DNA of 64,000 nucleotides from Cyclobacteriaceae bacterium (lineage in GTDB: Bacteria > Bacteroidota > Bacteroidia > Cytophagales > Cyclobacteriaceae). Where the stretch lies: positions 1-64,000 of the forward strand of contig JAFIEW010000003.1 in NCBI GenBank assembly GCA_020832375.1, given 5' to 3'. The position numbers were made by a program, and so were the translations under genes. Below are positions 39,398 through 48,071 of the stretch, in pieces. Within the stretch, counting starts at the first letter, position 1; each line of letters opens with the position of its first letter. Below the pieces are notes generated by a model that did not search any database, was not told the DNA's origin, and was given only the letters and a program-made list of their open reading frames with translations.

Positions 39398-39742
39398 AGG
39401 TAATGGCTTGGTAAATTTGATTTTAAAATCGGTATATTCAACTAATCAATTAAGCTGGGCACCATTTTCTTCATGATACCCCAAAACAGCCTTAAAACAT
39501 AATAAGTTTTATATTGGTAAAAATGTATGCCTTTTTATAACCAAAAAAGTGAATGTTTTATGAAATAGGGTATTTTTACTTAGGCCAGAGCTGACCTTAA
39601 GAATGACAAGCGATAAGCAAAACTGAAAACTAAACTTTTATAAATACAGTTAAAAACGAATTGCTACCCAATCGCCAAAGGAAAAAAATAGTAGTAAAAT
39701 AATCAGTAAACTAGTTTGCCATCACAGTAAGAAAATCTATAT
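39398..39742. other. intergenic region upstream of the TonB receptor gene
   Basis: No gene is visible. It contains the receptor promoter region and ends at a repeat element copy. Confidence 0.35.
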
Positions 39743-39989
39743 AGGGTCTGCTTAAAAATAGCTAAATTGTTGATAAATAAATCATAAAGTTTAGGCTTTA
39801 TTTATCTGATTGCATAGTTTTTTAAGCAAAAATGGCGAAAATGCTTGCACCAAAATGTCTTAGATCGACATTTTGTAGCTTAGCCCCAAGTACAACATCT
39901 TCTTTGTTGGCTTCAGCTCGAGGTATATCAATACATCTTTTCTTTGCCGCCTCGAATCTGCAGTACTTGGGACTTTTTAAGCAAGCCCT
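39743..39989 (+). mobile_element. MITE-like element, copy 1 (divergent centre)
   Basis: This 247-bp element is one of three in the window. The left end AGGGTCTGCTTAAAAA and the right end TTTTTAAGCAAGCCCT are near-perfect terminal inverted repeats. Shared internal blocks are GCTAAATTGTTGATAAATAA, a GACATTTTGTAGCTTAGCCC box with a hairpin, CCGCCTCGAATC and CAGTACTTGGGAC. The centre (about 39890-39950) differs from copies 2 and 3 and is shorter. A 60-codon frame across it is not a credible gene. Non-autonomous; no transposase nearby. Confidence 0.8.
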
Positions 39990-40184
39990 TTATAAAGCGT
40001 GTTGGGGCAAATAATCGAATTTAGAGAGTAATTTCTTGACGACCTCCAGCGAAGAAATATGGACTAATAATAACCTCTTTACTTAATGTATACAATAGCA
40101 TTCAATGGTTCATAGAATGCTTATTTATTTAAAAAAGACGCTATTAATAGCACACTATAGCCAAAAAACTGCTCATTAGGCATC

Positions 40185-40604
40185 TTAATCTTCCCTGATT
40201 GCGGTAGCTCTAAAAATTAATCCGTCTTTAATTTCATAGACCATTACCAAAAGTAAGGCTTCGTTTTGTCCCTGTCTACCAGTAATTTTTTCATAGTCTA
40301 TCACTTTATTGCCAATTACAATTCTATTAAGAAGCTCGCTATGCAGTTCAGGCGAATCTTGAAAAAGTTGAGCATAGATAGCTTTTACATTATTTAAGCC
40401 TCTTACCTTAGGCTGCTTTCCTAAATAATCCCATAGCTCAGCTTCAGGATGAAATGTTTCAATAAAGCGATTGATGTCTCTTTTATTATAAGCTTCTAAT
40501 TGCTCTTGCACAACCTGCTCGGCGGTAAGCCTTTCTTGAGCACTCATCCCACCGTAGATAATAGAAAAAATAAGGCTTAGTATCAGTTTAGGAAACTTCT
40601 TCAT
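40185..40604 (-). CDS. secreted NTF2/SnoaL-like protein
   Basis: The protein has 139 residues from the ATG at 40604; the frame is open seven codons further but the signal peptide (MKKFPKLILSLIFSIIYGGMSAQ) starts here. The mature part has the NTF2-like alpha+beta cone pattern (VVQEQLEAYNKRDINRFIETFHPEAELWDY, then a C-terminal sheet VYEIKDGLIFRATAI). Such folds bind small ligands or catalyse isomerisations; no specific role can be named. Its start overlaps the last 17 bp of the serine dehydratase gene, implying translational coupling. Confidence 0.82.
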   Translation of the reverse strand: MKKFPKLILSLIFSIIYGGMSAQERLTAEQVVQEQLEAYNKRDINRFIETFHPEAELWDYLGKQPKVRGLNNVKAIYAQLFQDSPELHSELLNRIVIGNKVIDYEKITGRQGQNEALLLVMVYEIKDGLIFRATAIRED

Positions 40605-41493
40605 CGGGTAAAATTTCAATATCATCTATAAGTACACGTTTGGATATTTTCTGGCCAGTAAGAGTTGCTGCAAGCCCTCCCATAGCCGTTTCTTTGTACT
40701 TAGCTTCCATGGACTGACCGATTTCGCCCATTGCCTCTACGCACTCATCCACCGGAATCACAGCATCGACACCTGCAAGCGCAATTTGAGCTGAGCTATT
40801 AGCAATGGCTGCCGCGCTAGCATTTCGTACTACACAAGGCACCTCTACAAGTCCTGCCACAGGATCACAAACAAGGCCTAGCATGCACTGCACGGTAATA
40901 GCAACTGCATTGAATATTTGATCAATATCCCCGCCAAGGCAGTAGACAATTGCTCCTGCGGCCATTGCTGCTGCACTACCCGTTTCCGCCTGACAACCAC
41001 CAACCGCACCAGCCAAAGAAGCCTTTTGCTCTATAATTAGGGCTATGCCCGCCGCAACAAGCATACCTTCACAGATTTTTTGATCGCTGAGCCCGTGAAT
41101 TTCTTGTAAGGTTACTAATGTTCCAGGCAGTATCCCACTCGCCCCAGCAGTGGGTGCGGCAACTACACGACCCATACAGCTATTTACCTCTTTGGCAGAT
41201 AAGGCGCGTGCGACCAATTGCTGAAACTCAGGACTCAATACCGCCACTGGATGGCGATGTACCCGCTTGGCTCCATTGTTGATCATTCCTGAGTAAGACT
41301 TCATGTCCTCTGAAAAACCAGTTTGCACCGCTTCCTTCATTACTTCATACGCATGTAATAAGCCCTTCCAAACTGTATCTACATCAGCATCTTTCTGCTG
41401 CTTTTCATAATCGAGAACGGGCTGATAGAGCGGCATATCCTTTGATTGAACATAGGACTTCCAACCTTTAAAGTCATCAAATAAATATTCCAT
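40588..41493 (-). CDS. sdaAA: L-serine dehydratase, iron-sulfur type, alpha subunit
   Basis: The protein has 301 residues, corresponding to the alpha part only. It converts L-serine to pyruvate and ammonia using a [4Fe-4S] cluster. The signature APTAGASGILPG is at 113-124, and candidate cluster cysteines are C167 (GGCQAETGSAAAMAAGA), C209 (GLVCDPVAGL) and C220 (EVPC). The beta part, fused in many bacteria, is not adjacent and must be encoded elsewhere. It overlaps the following NTF2-like gene. Confidence 0.92.
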   Translation of the reverse strand: MEYLFDDFKGWKSYVQSKDMPLYQPVLDYEKQQKDADVDTVWKGLLHAYEVMKEAVQTGFSEDMKSYSGMINNGAKRVHRHPVAVLSPEFQQLVARALSAKEVNSCMGRVVAAPTAGASGILPGTLVTLQEIHGLSDQKICEGMLVAAGIALIIEQKASLAGAVGGCQAETGSAAAMAAGAIVYCLGGDIDQIFNAVAITVQCMLGLVCDPVAGLVEVPCVVRNASAAAIANSSAQIALAGVDAVIPVDECVEAMGEIGQSMEAKYKETAMGGLAATLTGQKISKRVLIDDIEILPDEEVS

Positions 41494-41546
41494 TGTTTGT
41501 TTGTTGTTGATTATTTTAATGGTAATAACTTCAAAAAGTTATTTGC

Positions 41547-41590
41547 AAAAAAAAGCTGTTAATTATGCAAAAGCAAAAACTAACAGCTTT
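41547..41590 (-). terminator. intrinsic terminator of trxA
   Basis: A 10-bp perfect stem (41552-41561 with 41581-41590) has a 19-nt loop and runs into a T8 tract on the minus strand, 30 bp after the thioredoxin stop. Confidence 0.8.
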
Positions 41591-41619
41591 AAGTTCCTTA
41601 TCCTTGATGGATTGTTAGA

Positions 41620-41940
41620 TTACATTTGAGCGTCCAGCTTTTCGGCCAAAATGTTCTTAGATACAGCACCTACTTGCTTATCTACAATCTCACCATTTTT
41701 AAAAACCAATAAAGTTGGAATGCTACGGATGCCAAATTTAGCTGACACAGTAGGGTTAGAATCTACATCTACTTTACCTACTACCGCTTTCCCATCATAG
41801 TCACCCGCAAGTTCTTCTACTACAGGACCAATCATCTTACATGGACCACACCACTCTGCCCAAAAGTCCACCAAAACTGGTTTATCTGTGTTGATAATTT
41901 CGTCAAAATTGGCATCTGTGATTTCTAATGCTTTGCTCAT
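41620..41940 (-). CDS. trxA: thioredoxin
   Basis: The protein has 106 residues from the ATG at 41940; the upstream in-frame extension (to 42000) is AT-rich leader and not thioredoxin-like. The active site WCGPC (C31, C34) in VDFWAEWCGPCKM and the cis-Pro loop IRSIPTLLVFKNGE are intact. It is a cytoplasmic disulfide reductase fed by thioredoxin reductase. It is monocistronic with its own terminator. Confidence 0.96.
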   Translation of the reverse strand: MSKALEITDANFDEIINTDKPVLVDFWAEWCGPCKMIGPVVEELAGDYDGKAVVGKVDVDSNPTVSAKFGIRSIPTLLVFKNGEIVDKQVGAVSKNILAEKLDAQM

Positions 41941-42090
41941 AATTTTATAATAAATGTTTAAACTTGTATCTTTCGCGATCTTAACATCAAAATAAATCAA
42001 ATAGATTCATTTTGCATAAATAATTTTGCTATAATGTGATTTATATCCTCACAACGCAATTTTTATGCAAGTGTTAGTAATATTTGTCAC

Positions 42091-43266
42091 TTAAAGGCCT
42101 GCCTGACTCTTAGTGTCGTTATTATCACTAGGTGCAGGCACTTTCAGTTTTGTTCTTAACATCCACACATGGTTTCTTAGTGCTTGCTCAAAACTCTCAT
42201 CGGCATCCCATACTTCGCTGGTATAAATATCGCCAGTATATAGGTTCTTAGTATAAAACTTATTGACTAGGCTGTTAGAGGGCATATCACGAGGCACAGG
42301 CTTTCCATCCTCAAAGTTCCAAGAAGGTATTGTCATCCCTCTTTGGTTATCCTCATACTTGAGTAAATCTCTTATTACATGAGCTTCTCCCTGCAATTTT
42401 TCGACTAAATACATATATCCTCTAGCTACCACCTCCTGCTGTTCGATATGAGGGGGCACCTTCGACCATCGGAAAGGGTAATCTTGCATGACTCGCTCTA
42501 TGATATTATTCTTGCGACTTACTTCTGCATTGTAGCGATCTACTTTTTCTTGTATATTTTCGATACCTGCATACTTTGGATCTTCGGCACGAATACTGTC
42601 ATATAAATAAATGGCGAGTCTCTGACCTTTTAAGTCATAATTAAACTCTTCAAAATGACGCCCTTTTATTAATCGGGTACGATGAAAATATTCAGGATGA
42701 TTAATGATTAGGTAATTTTCAACCTCCTTTTCGCCAAAAAACAGCTCGCGATGTAAATTCTTCAATAACTGATCCAACTCAGAGTGAGCTAATCGATAGG
42801 CTGACTGCCCTACCGAAGCAATCGAGCTGTAGTCCTTTGGCATTTGTGTAGACAAGAAGGCATAATTCATCTTTCCATCGACGTCTTCTTCTTCTCTTAT
42901 GATAATCAGATTTCTGATATCCCGCAGTTTGAAGTCTTCCAAATAAGAAGCCGTAATTTTTTCACAAGAAAAAAGGTCGTCCAAATAATAGTAAGCAATC
43001 GCATCAACATTATTGTTCATAAAAACCTTATGAAAGCGCTCCGCTATTGCTTGATAATTCCCTCTCACTAGGTAACCCTCTTTTACTTCGGATTTCACGT
43101 CCATCAGCACTACCGATCGTTCATCAAATAGGTGCTCGCTTACTTTATCAGTATAAACCAAAGCACCCAAGGTCGGATAATGTAAGCCCTCATTGGATTC
43201 TTGAGCAAAAAGAGCAGATTGGAGTGTCATCCCAACACATAAAAAAACAAAAGAAAAGTGCTTCAT
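42091..43266 (-). CDS. secreted protein of unknown function
   Basis: The protein has 391 residues with a clear signal peptide (MKHFSFVFLCVGMTLQSALFAQ). I do not recognise the family. The mature part is rich in charged and aromatic residues, without repeats, membrane helices or a T9SS C-terminal domain. The middle (about 105-240) mixes predicted helices and strands (YYYLDDLF, NLIIIREEE, ELFFGEKEVENYLIIN), and the C-terminal third has many Trp/Tyr. It stands alone, about 90 bp beyond the trxA leader, on the minus strand. Confidence 0.75.
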   Translation of the reverse strand: MKHFSFVFLCVGMTLQSALFAQESNEGLHYPTLGALVYTDKVSEHLFDERSVVLMDVKSEVKEGYLVRGNYQAIAERFHKVFMNNNVDAIAYYYLDDLFSCEKITASYLEDFKLRDIRNLIIIREEEDVDGKMNYAFLSTQMPKDYSSIASVGQSAYRLAHSELDQLLKNLHRELFFGEKEVENYLIINHPEYFHRTRLIKGRHFEEFNYDLKGQRLAIYLYDSIRAEDPKYAGIENIQEKVDRYNAEVSRKNNIIERVMQDYPFRWSKVPPHIEQQEVVARGYMYLVEKLQGEAHVIRDLLKYEDNQRGMTIPSWNFEDGKPVPRDMPSNSLVNKFYTKNLYTGDIYTSEVWDADESFEQALRNHVWMLRTKLKVPAPSDNNDTKSQAGL

Positions 43267-43660
43267 AAGTGCGTAAAGGTAACTAATTTTTAACTATTAA
43301 GCATTTTGTACAAGTCATCTTGAAGCGAAGACTTATTGAATGAACGTTGCTCCCACAAGAAAATTTGATCAATTTTCATCAATTGTATCATGGCAAGTAA
43401 CTGATTTTGAAGCCTAGTATAGTATATTTGACTAACATAAGCTGATCATATAGCGTTCAAATCGATGAGTATTGAGACAATTTTTAGCTACAAAGTTATT
43501 TTTTTGTGGAATGATAACCTAAAAAGCTAACTTTCACCATAAAATGAGCTAAGGAACTAAGTCGGCTTTATTGATATTAGTATAAATGAGAGTTAGAAGC
43601 TATATGATGCTTAAGAAGATCAGGCTTTGATCAGTAAAACAAATTAATGAAATCTATTGA
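43267..43660. other. divergent intergenic region before hflX
   Basis: No gene is visible. It should contain the promoters of the minus-strand secreted protein and of the plus-strand hflX run; no unambiguous TAnnTTTG box was found. Confidence 0.4.
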
Positions 43661-44929
43661 ATGAGTAAAAAACTGTATGACACGGCACCAGTGGCGGAAA
43701 AAGCAATTTTGGTAGCCGTACAACCCAAAAAACAGAGCGATCGCTTGACAGATGATTACCTGAATGAGTTAGAATTTTTAGCGGGTACAGCTGGTGTACA
43801 AACTATCGCTCGATTTTCTCAAAAAGTAGAATCGCCAGACATCAAGTATTTTGTAGGCAAAGGTAAACTACAAGAAGTAGAAGCCATGGCTGTGGCAGAA
43901 AAAGTAGACATGGTCATTTTTGATGATGAGTTGACCCCATCTCAAGTGCGAAACCTAGAAAACGTGCTCAAGTGTAAAATCTTAGACCGCCCGCTTTTAA
44001 TTCTCAATATCTTTTCGCTTCGCGCAAAGACCTCACAAGCCAAGGCACAGGTAGAGCTTGCGCAGTACCAATATTTGCTTCCTCGACTTACCCGTATGTG
44101 GACTCACTTAAGCAAGCAAAAAGGTGGTGTTGGTATGAGAGGTCCAGGTGAGAAGGAGCTTGAAACTGACCGTAGGATTGTAAGAGATAAAATTGCACTT
44201 CTTCGCAAAAAGCTTGATAAAATTGACAAGCAAAGTGAAACCCAAAGAAAAGGTCGCTCAAATATGGTTCGGGTTTCTTTGGTGGGTTATACTAACGTAG
44301 GTAAGTCTACCCTCATGCGTAAATTATCAAAATCGGATGTATTTGCTGAAAACAAACTCTTTGCCACCGTTGACTCGACCGTAAGAAAAGTGACCATAGG
44401 CAACATTCCTTTTCTCTTGACCGACACGGTAGGTTTTATCCGTAAGCTTCCGACTACGCTAGTAGAATCTTTTAAGTCAACGCTCGATGAAATCACAGAG
44501 GCAGACATACTACTGCATGTGGTTGATGTAGCGCATCCCTCAAGTGAGGATCACGAGGCAGTGGTGCTCGACACACTATCCGATATCAAGGCCTCAGACA
44601 AAAAAATAATTACCGTCTACAATAAAGTAGATCTATTAGATTTAAGCGAAAAGCCGCCTAAGGAAGACTGGCAAATCGACAATGTAGAAGAAGAGGAAGA
44701 GACCCCTCTAGAAAAGATACAGAGGCTGAAAGAAAAAGTACCTCATAGTGTATTTATATCGGCGGAAAGTGGCGACAATATGCCTCAACTCAAGCAAATG
44801 CTGTTTGATGAGGTCATGAACGAGCACATGAAAATTTACCCTAATTACCTTAAGCCAGAATATTTGGTATTCGACCGCGTGGAAGAAGAAGAGGAGAGTG
44901 ACAACTCAGAAAATGAGAATGACTTATGA
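43661..44929 (+). CDS. hflX: ribosome-associated GTPase HflX
   Basis: The protein has 422 residues. The N-terminal HflX domain contains the conserved GPGEKELETDRR at 161-172 and a coiled linker. The GTPase domain has a P-loop at 209-217 (GYTNVGKST), DTVGFIRKLP at 255-264 and NKVD at about 322. HflX splits stalled or heat-damaged 70S ribosomes. The C-terminus ends in an acidic tail (EEEEESDNSENENDL). Its last four bases overlap the start of the next gene (ATGA). Confidence 0.94.
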   Translation: MSKKLYDTAPVAEKAILVAVQPKKQSDRLTDDYLNELEFLAGTAGVQTIARFSQKVESPDIKYFVGKGKLQEVEAMAVAEKVDMVIFDDELTPSQVRNLENVLKCKILDRPLLILNIFSLRAKTSQAKAQVELAQYQYLLPRLTRMWTHLSKQKGGVGMRGPGEKELETDRRIVRDKIALLRKKLDKIDKQSETQRKGRSNMVRVSLVGYTNVGKSTLMRKLSKSDVFAENKLFATVDSTVRKVTIGNIPFLLTDTVGFIRKLPTTLVESFKSTLDEITEADILLHVVDVAHPSSEDHEAVVLDTLSDIKASDKKIITVYNKVDLLDLSEKPPKEDWQIDNVEEEEETPLEKIQRLKEKVPHSVFISAESGDNMPQLKQMLFDEVMNEHMKIYPNYLKPEYLVFDRVEEEEESDNSENENDL

Positions 44930-45306
44930 GGCTTAAAAATTTTAGTTTAACATTTGGTGCACGCATATTTAAAGCGTTATCCGACGAATCAAGAATTCGG
45001 ATTATGTTCTTGCTCTTCAATCATAAGGAACTATGCATTTCCGATATAGAGCACATCCTTGATTTCACTCAAACTAAGACCTCAAGGCATCTTATATATT
45101 TAAAGAATGCCGAAATCGTGAGCTCAAGAAAAGTAGATCAGTACATCTTTTATTTCATCAAAGATGAGGCGCTCGATATTGTCAGTCGCATTTTTGATTT
45201 TATGAAGAAAGATGCACAGCTTTTAGCTGATCTCGATACTCACAAAACCTTGCTTTCCAATAGAGAGTTAGCCGTAAATAAACTCGAAAAGAAGCGATGG
45301 TCTTGA
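44926..45306 (+). CDS. ArsR-family transcriptional regulator
   Basis: The protein has 126 residues with a winged helix: ARIFKALSDESRIRIMFLLF, the helix-turn-helix SDIEHILDFTQTKTSRHLIYLKNAEIV, and the wing SSRKVDQYIFYFI. The metal-binding ELCV(C) motif of ArsR is reduced to ELCISD (one Cys), so metal sensing is doubtful. It overlaps hflX by 4 bp and precedes yjjG by 31 bp, so it belongs to that transcript. The target is unknown. Confidence 0.88.
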   Translation: MRLKNFSLTFGARIFKALSDESRIRIMFLLFNHKELCISDIEHILDFTQTKTSRHLIYLKNAEIVSSRKVDQYIFYFIKDEALDIVSRIFDFMKKDAQLLADLDTHKTLLSNRELAVNKLEKKRWS

Positions 45307-45337
45307 AACTATCGGAAAAAGATTTTGTTAAAAAATC

Positions 45338-46039
45338 ATGAGTTACTACAAGCACATCCTTTTTGATTTAGACCATACATTGTGGGATTACGAAAAAAAT
45401 ACTACAGACATTTTGCTACAGCTTTATCGGAGGTATCATCTAGATAAGCTCTATAGAATGGACTTCCACGAAATGGTTGCTGCCTTCATGCAAGCCAACA
45501 GTTACCTTTGGGCGGCCTACAACCAAGGCAAAATGAATCGTCAAGAGTTAAGAAAGGCTCGTTTTCCATTCATTTGGAATAAGATTGGCCTTGATGTAAA
45601 TGATATTCCTAAAGGCCTTAGTGAAGACTTTTTTAGCGAATGCCCCAAAGGCACACACCTGATGCCTCACAGTATAGAAGTACTTCAGTATCTTAGGAGC
45701 AAAGGCTATGCAATACACATATTAACAAATGGCTTTCATGATAGTCAACTACTAAAACTAAAATCGTCAGGTATCGATCAATTTTGTGATTTGATGGTAT
45801 GTAGTGACGATTGTGGCTTTAAAAAGCCGGACCCTAACTATTTTACCTATAGTCTTGAGAAACTTGGTAATGTAGACAAAAGTGAGTGCTTGATGATTGG
45901 TGATAGTCTAGAAAATGATGTATTGGGCGCAAAAAACGTGGCTATAGATCAGGTATTTTACAACCCTAATCTCAAACAACATCAGGAAAGTATCACCTAC
46001 GAAATAAAATGCCTCAATGAGTTAAGAGGTATTCTTTAA
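45338..46039 (+). CDS. yjjG: YjjG-type HAD nucleotidase
   Basis: The protein has 233 residues of the haloacid dehalogenase superfamily with a helical cap. Motif I is LFDLDHTLWD (residues 8-17), motif II ILTNGFHD, motif III Lys in GFKKPDP, and motif IV MIGDSLENDVLGA. YjjG removes phosphate from non-canonical pyrimidine nucleotides. The call within the HAD family rests on overall match and is a little less certain than the fold. It is in the hflX run. Confidence 0.87.
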   Translation: MSYYKHILFDLDHTLWDYEKNTTDILLQLYRRYHLDKLYRMDFHEMVAAFMQANSYLWAAYNQGKMNRQELRKARFPFIWNKIGLDVNDIPKGLSEDFFSECPKGTHLMPHSIEVLQYLRSKGYAIHILTNGFHDSQLLKLKSSGIDQFCDLMVCSDDCGFKKPDPNYFTYSLEKLGNVDKSECLMIGDSLENDVLGAKNVAIDQVFYNPNLKQHQESITYEIKCLNELRGIL

Positions 46040-46060
46040 TTCTGTTAATTTTGTTCTAAT

Positions 46061-46075
46061 CTCATCCCACGCAAA
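46061..46075 (-). repeat. TTTG-N3-GGGATGAG intergenic motif
   Basis: Exact copy on the minus strand, in the 40-bp gap between yjjG and the Lon-N gene, antisense to both. It ends only 4 bp before the downstream start codon. Function unknown. Confidence 0.5.
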
Positions 46076-46079
46076 AAAT

Positions 46080-46712
46080 ATGATAAAAGACGACTACCCA
46101 TTATTTCCACTCGACTTGATCGTATATCCTGGTGAGCGTCTCAATTTACATATTTTTGAGCCGCGCTATCAACAATTAATTCGTGATGCACTTGTAGGAA
46201 ATAAGCGCTTTGGCATACCATCTTATTTGTACAAAACAGTAGAATGGGGTACAGAAGTGATCATTGAAGAGGTAGCAAAAGAGTATGCTGATGGGCGCAT
46301 GGACATCAAAACTCGAGGCACTCAAATCATGCAAATTCTTGACTTTTACAATCCTATGGAGGGCAAGCTATACGCAGCTGGGAGGGTAAAATTTCAAGCA
46401 CTCGATGAGGCTAAAGATCCAATTTTACTAGCGAAAATTGTAGAGAAAGTGGAGCGATTACTTCATAGTATGGACATGGGTGCTAGTTTTGCTAACTTAA
46501 AAAAATCGACTTCATATGATTTGGCTCACCATGTTGGTTTTAAAAGAGAACAAGAATATCAATTATTGCAAATACAGTCCGAACTAGATAGGTTACAATA
46601 CATTCACGACCACCTAGAACTAATCCTGCCAATACTTGAGGATCTTGAAAACACCAAAAAACGCATAAAAATGAACGGTCATTTTAAAAACTTTGACCCA
46701 CTAAATTATTAG
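46080..46712 (+). CDS. Lon N-terminal (substrate-binding) domain protein
   Basis: The protein has 210 residues that align with the N-terminal domain of Lon protease (PLFPLDLIVYPGERLNLHIFEPRYQQLI at the start; a C-terminal helical bundle). There is no AAA+ or protease domain. Such stand-alone LON-domain proteins are common, and their clients are unknown. It ends 4 bp before nuoA on the same strand, so it is likely co-transcribed with the Complex I genes. Confidence 0.9.
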   Translation: MIKDDYPLFPLDLIVYPGERLNLHIFEPRYQQLIRDALVGNKRFGIPSYLYKTVEWGTEVIIEEVAKEYADGRMDIKTRGTQIMQILDFYNPMEGKLYAAGRVKFQALDEAKDPILLAKIVEKVERLLHSMDMGASFANLKKSTSYDLAHHVGFKREQEYQLLQIQSELDRLQYIHDHLELILPILEDLENTKKRIKMNGHFKNFDPLNY

Positions 46713-46716
46713 AGAT

Positions 46717-47199
46717 ATGATAGAGCCAAACTTGGGCGACTTTGCCCCGATAGCACTATTTATCGGTGGTGCATTTTTCTTTTTACTAGCTGGTCTTTTT
46801 ACAGCAAAACTCATCAGACCTTCACGCCCCAATGAGCAAAAACTAAGCACCTACGAATGCGGTGAAGAATCAGTGGGTATGGCTTGGGGGCAATTTAATG
46901 TCCGCTTTTACATAGTAGCACTAATTTTCCTACTTTTCGATGTAGAGATTTTATTCCTTTTCCCTTGGGCTACTGTCTTTGCCGATGAAGGCCTCATGGC
47001 AGCAACTAACGGTTTGTGGGCATGGTTTAGCTTTGGAGAAATAGCCATCTTTGTATTTTTACTTGCACTAGGGCTTGCATTCGTATGGCGATACAAATAC
47101 CTGGATTGGTTGCGACCAACACCTAAGATCACAGATATTCAGACACCAGTGCCAGATTATCTGTACAGAAATATTAACGCCAACATCAAAAATGCCTAA
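46717..47199 (+). CDS. nuoA: NADH-quinone oxidoreductase subunit A
   Basis: The protein has 160 residues with three membrane helices (about 12-32, 70-90 and 107-129). The conserved loop KLSTYECGEESVG (cysteine loop near the quinone site) and RFYIVALIFLLFDVEILFLFPWA are intact. It is longer at the C-terminus than many NuoA proteins. It is the membrane-arm subunit next to the peripheral arm of respiratory Complex I. It is followed by nuoB after 3 bp. Confidence 0.95.
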   Translation: MIEPNLGDFAPIALFIGGAFFFLLAGLFTAKLIRPSRPNEQKLSTYECGEESVGMAWGQFNVRFYIVALIFLLFDVEILFLFPWATVFADEGLMAATNGLWAWFSFGEIAIFVFLLALGLAFVWRYKYLDWLRPTPKITDIQTPVPDYLYRNINANIKNA

Positions 47200-47202
47200 G
47201 CT

Positions 47203-47733
47203 ATGAAAGGACTGCTAGATCAAGAATTTGCGCAAGGTGGCATCATCGTGACACGTCTTGATGATTTGATCAATTGGTCGCGCCTTTCCTCAATGTGGCC
47301 CATGACCTTCGGTTTAGCATGCTGCGCTATAGAGTTTTTAGCTACAGGAGCGGCACATTACGACATGGATCGCTTCGGAATTTTGCCCCGCCCGTCTCCT
47401 AGACAATCTGACGTGATGGTAGTAGCTGGCACAGTTACCTTCAAGATGGCCGATCGCATCAAGAGACTTTATGAACAGATGGCGGAGCCTCGATATGTGA
47501 TTTCCATGGGGTCTTGCAGCAATTGTGGCGGCCCCTATTGGGAGCACGGCTATCATGTCGTCAAAGGTGTGGATCGCATCATTCCCGTGGATGTTTATGT
47601 ACCAGGTTGTCCGCCAAGGCCTGAAGCACTCATTGGAGGCTTCTTGAAATTACAAGAAAAAATCAGAGAAGAATCGCTCATGAAGCCGACAGCACTAGAA
47701 GAGTTCATGAAAAAGAAAGCTACAGTTTCATAA
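47203..47733 (+). CDS. nuoB: NADH-quinone oxidoreductase subunit B
   Basis: The protein has 176 residues. The ligands of the terminal [4Fe-4S] cluster N2 are present: the C40-C41 pair (GLACCAIEF), C105 ([10 protein letters not shown]) and C136 (VPGCPPRPE). It passes electrons from the cluster chain to quinone at the junction with NuoD. The next gene, nuoC, starts only after a 338-bp gap, which is unusual in this operon. Confidence 0.96.
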   Translation: MKGLLDQEFAQGGIIVTRLDDLINWSRLSSMWPMTFGLACCAIEFLATGAAHYDMDRFGILPRPSPRQSDVMVVAGTVTFKMADRIKRLYEQMAEPRYVISMGSCSNCGGPYWEHGYHVVKGVDRIIPVDVYVPGCPPRPEALIGGFLKLQEKIREESLMKPTALEEFMKKKATVS

Positions 47734-48071
47734 GTTTGTGAGGGATGAGGATATAAGATCTGTATTATTAAAGCTATTGAAATAAACTAGCAAATTAACA
47801 GGGAAGCAAAATCAAGCGTTTTTCATAACATTAAAAAATTTATTTTACGTGAGATGAGGGGAGTAGTTAATAGGGTTATCTTCCTGGAGATTGCACCACA
47901 ACAAGAAGTTTATCAATGAACGCTACAAGGACATTAACTCATTTACGACCAAACCTAATACTTAGAAGCTAAACTTGATATGATAAATAGCGAAAAAATC
48001 GCTTAAACAAAATCAGTAAAGGTTTAAATAAAAATAATATGTTTTGCCGAATCCCTTAAAGAAAAATCAGG
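47734..48071. other. unusual 338-bp gap inside the nuo operon
   Basis: There is no open reading frame of note and no terminator. The first bases hold TAAGTTTG (47731-47738, overlapping the nuoB stop), which matches the -7 consensus TAnnTTTG, and the GGGATGAG motif. A looser GAGATGAGG follows near 47850. It may be an inserted and decayed sequence or carry an internal promoter for nuoCD. Confidence 0.5.
47735..47749 (+). repeat. TTTG-N3-GGGATGAG intergenic motif
   Basis: Exact copy directly behind the nuoB stop. Here the TTTG is part of a full TAAGTTTG -7-like box, so GGGATGAG would sit at the transcription start. Function unknown. Confidence 0.5.

Noticed and set aside
39832-40014. 60-codon open frame on the plus strand
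   Set aside because: It runs through repeat copy 1, has no start signals, and is not kept in the other copies.
41941-42000. N-terminal extension of thioredoxin
   Set aside because: The added residues are unlike thioredoxin, and the downstream ATG gives the normal 106-residue protein.
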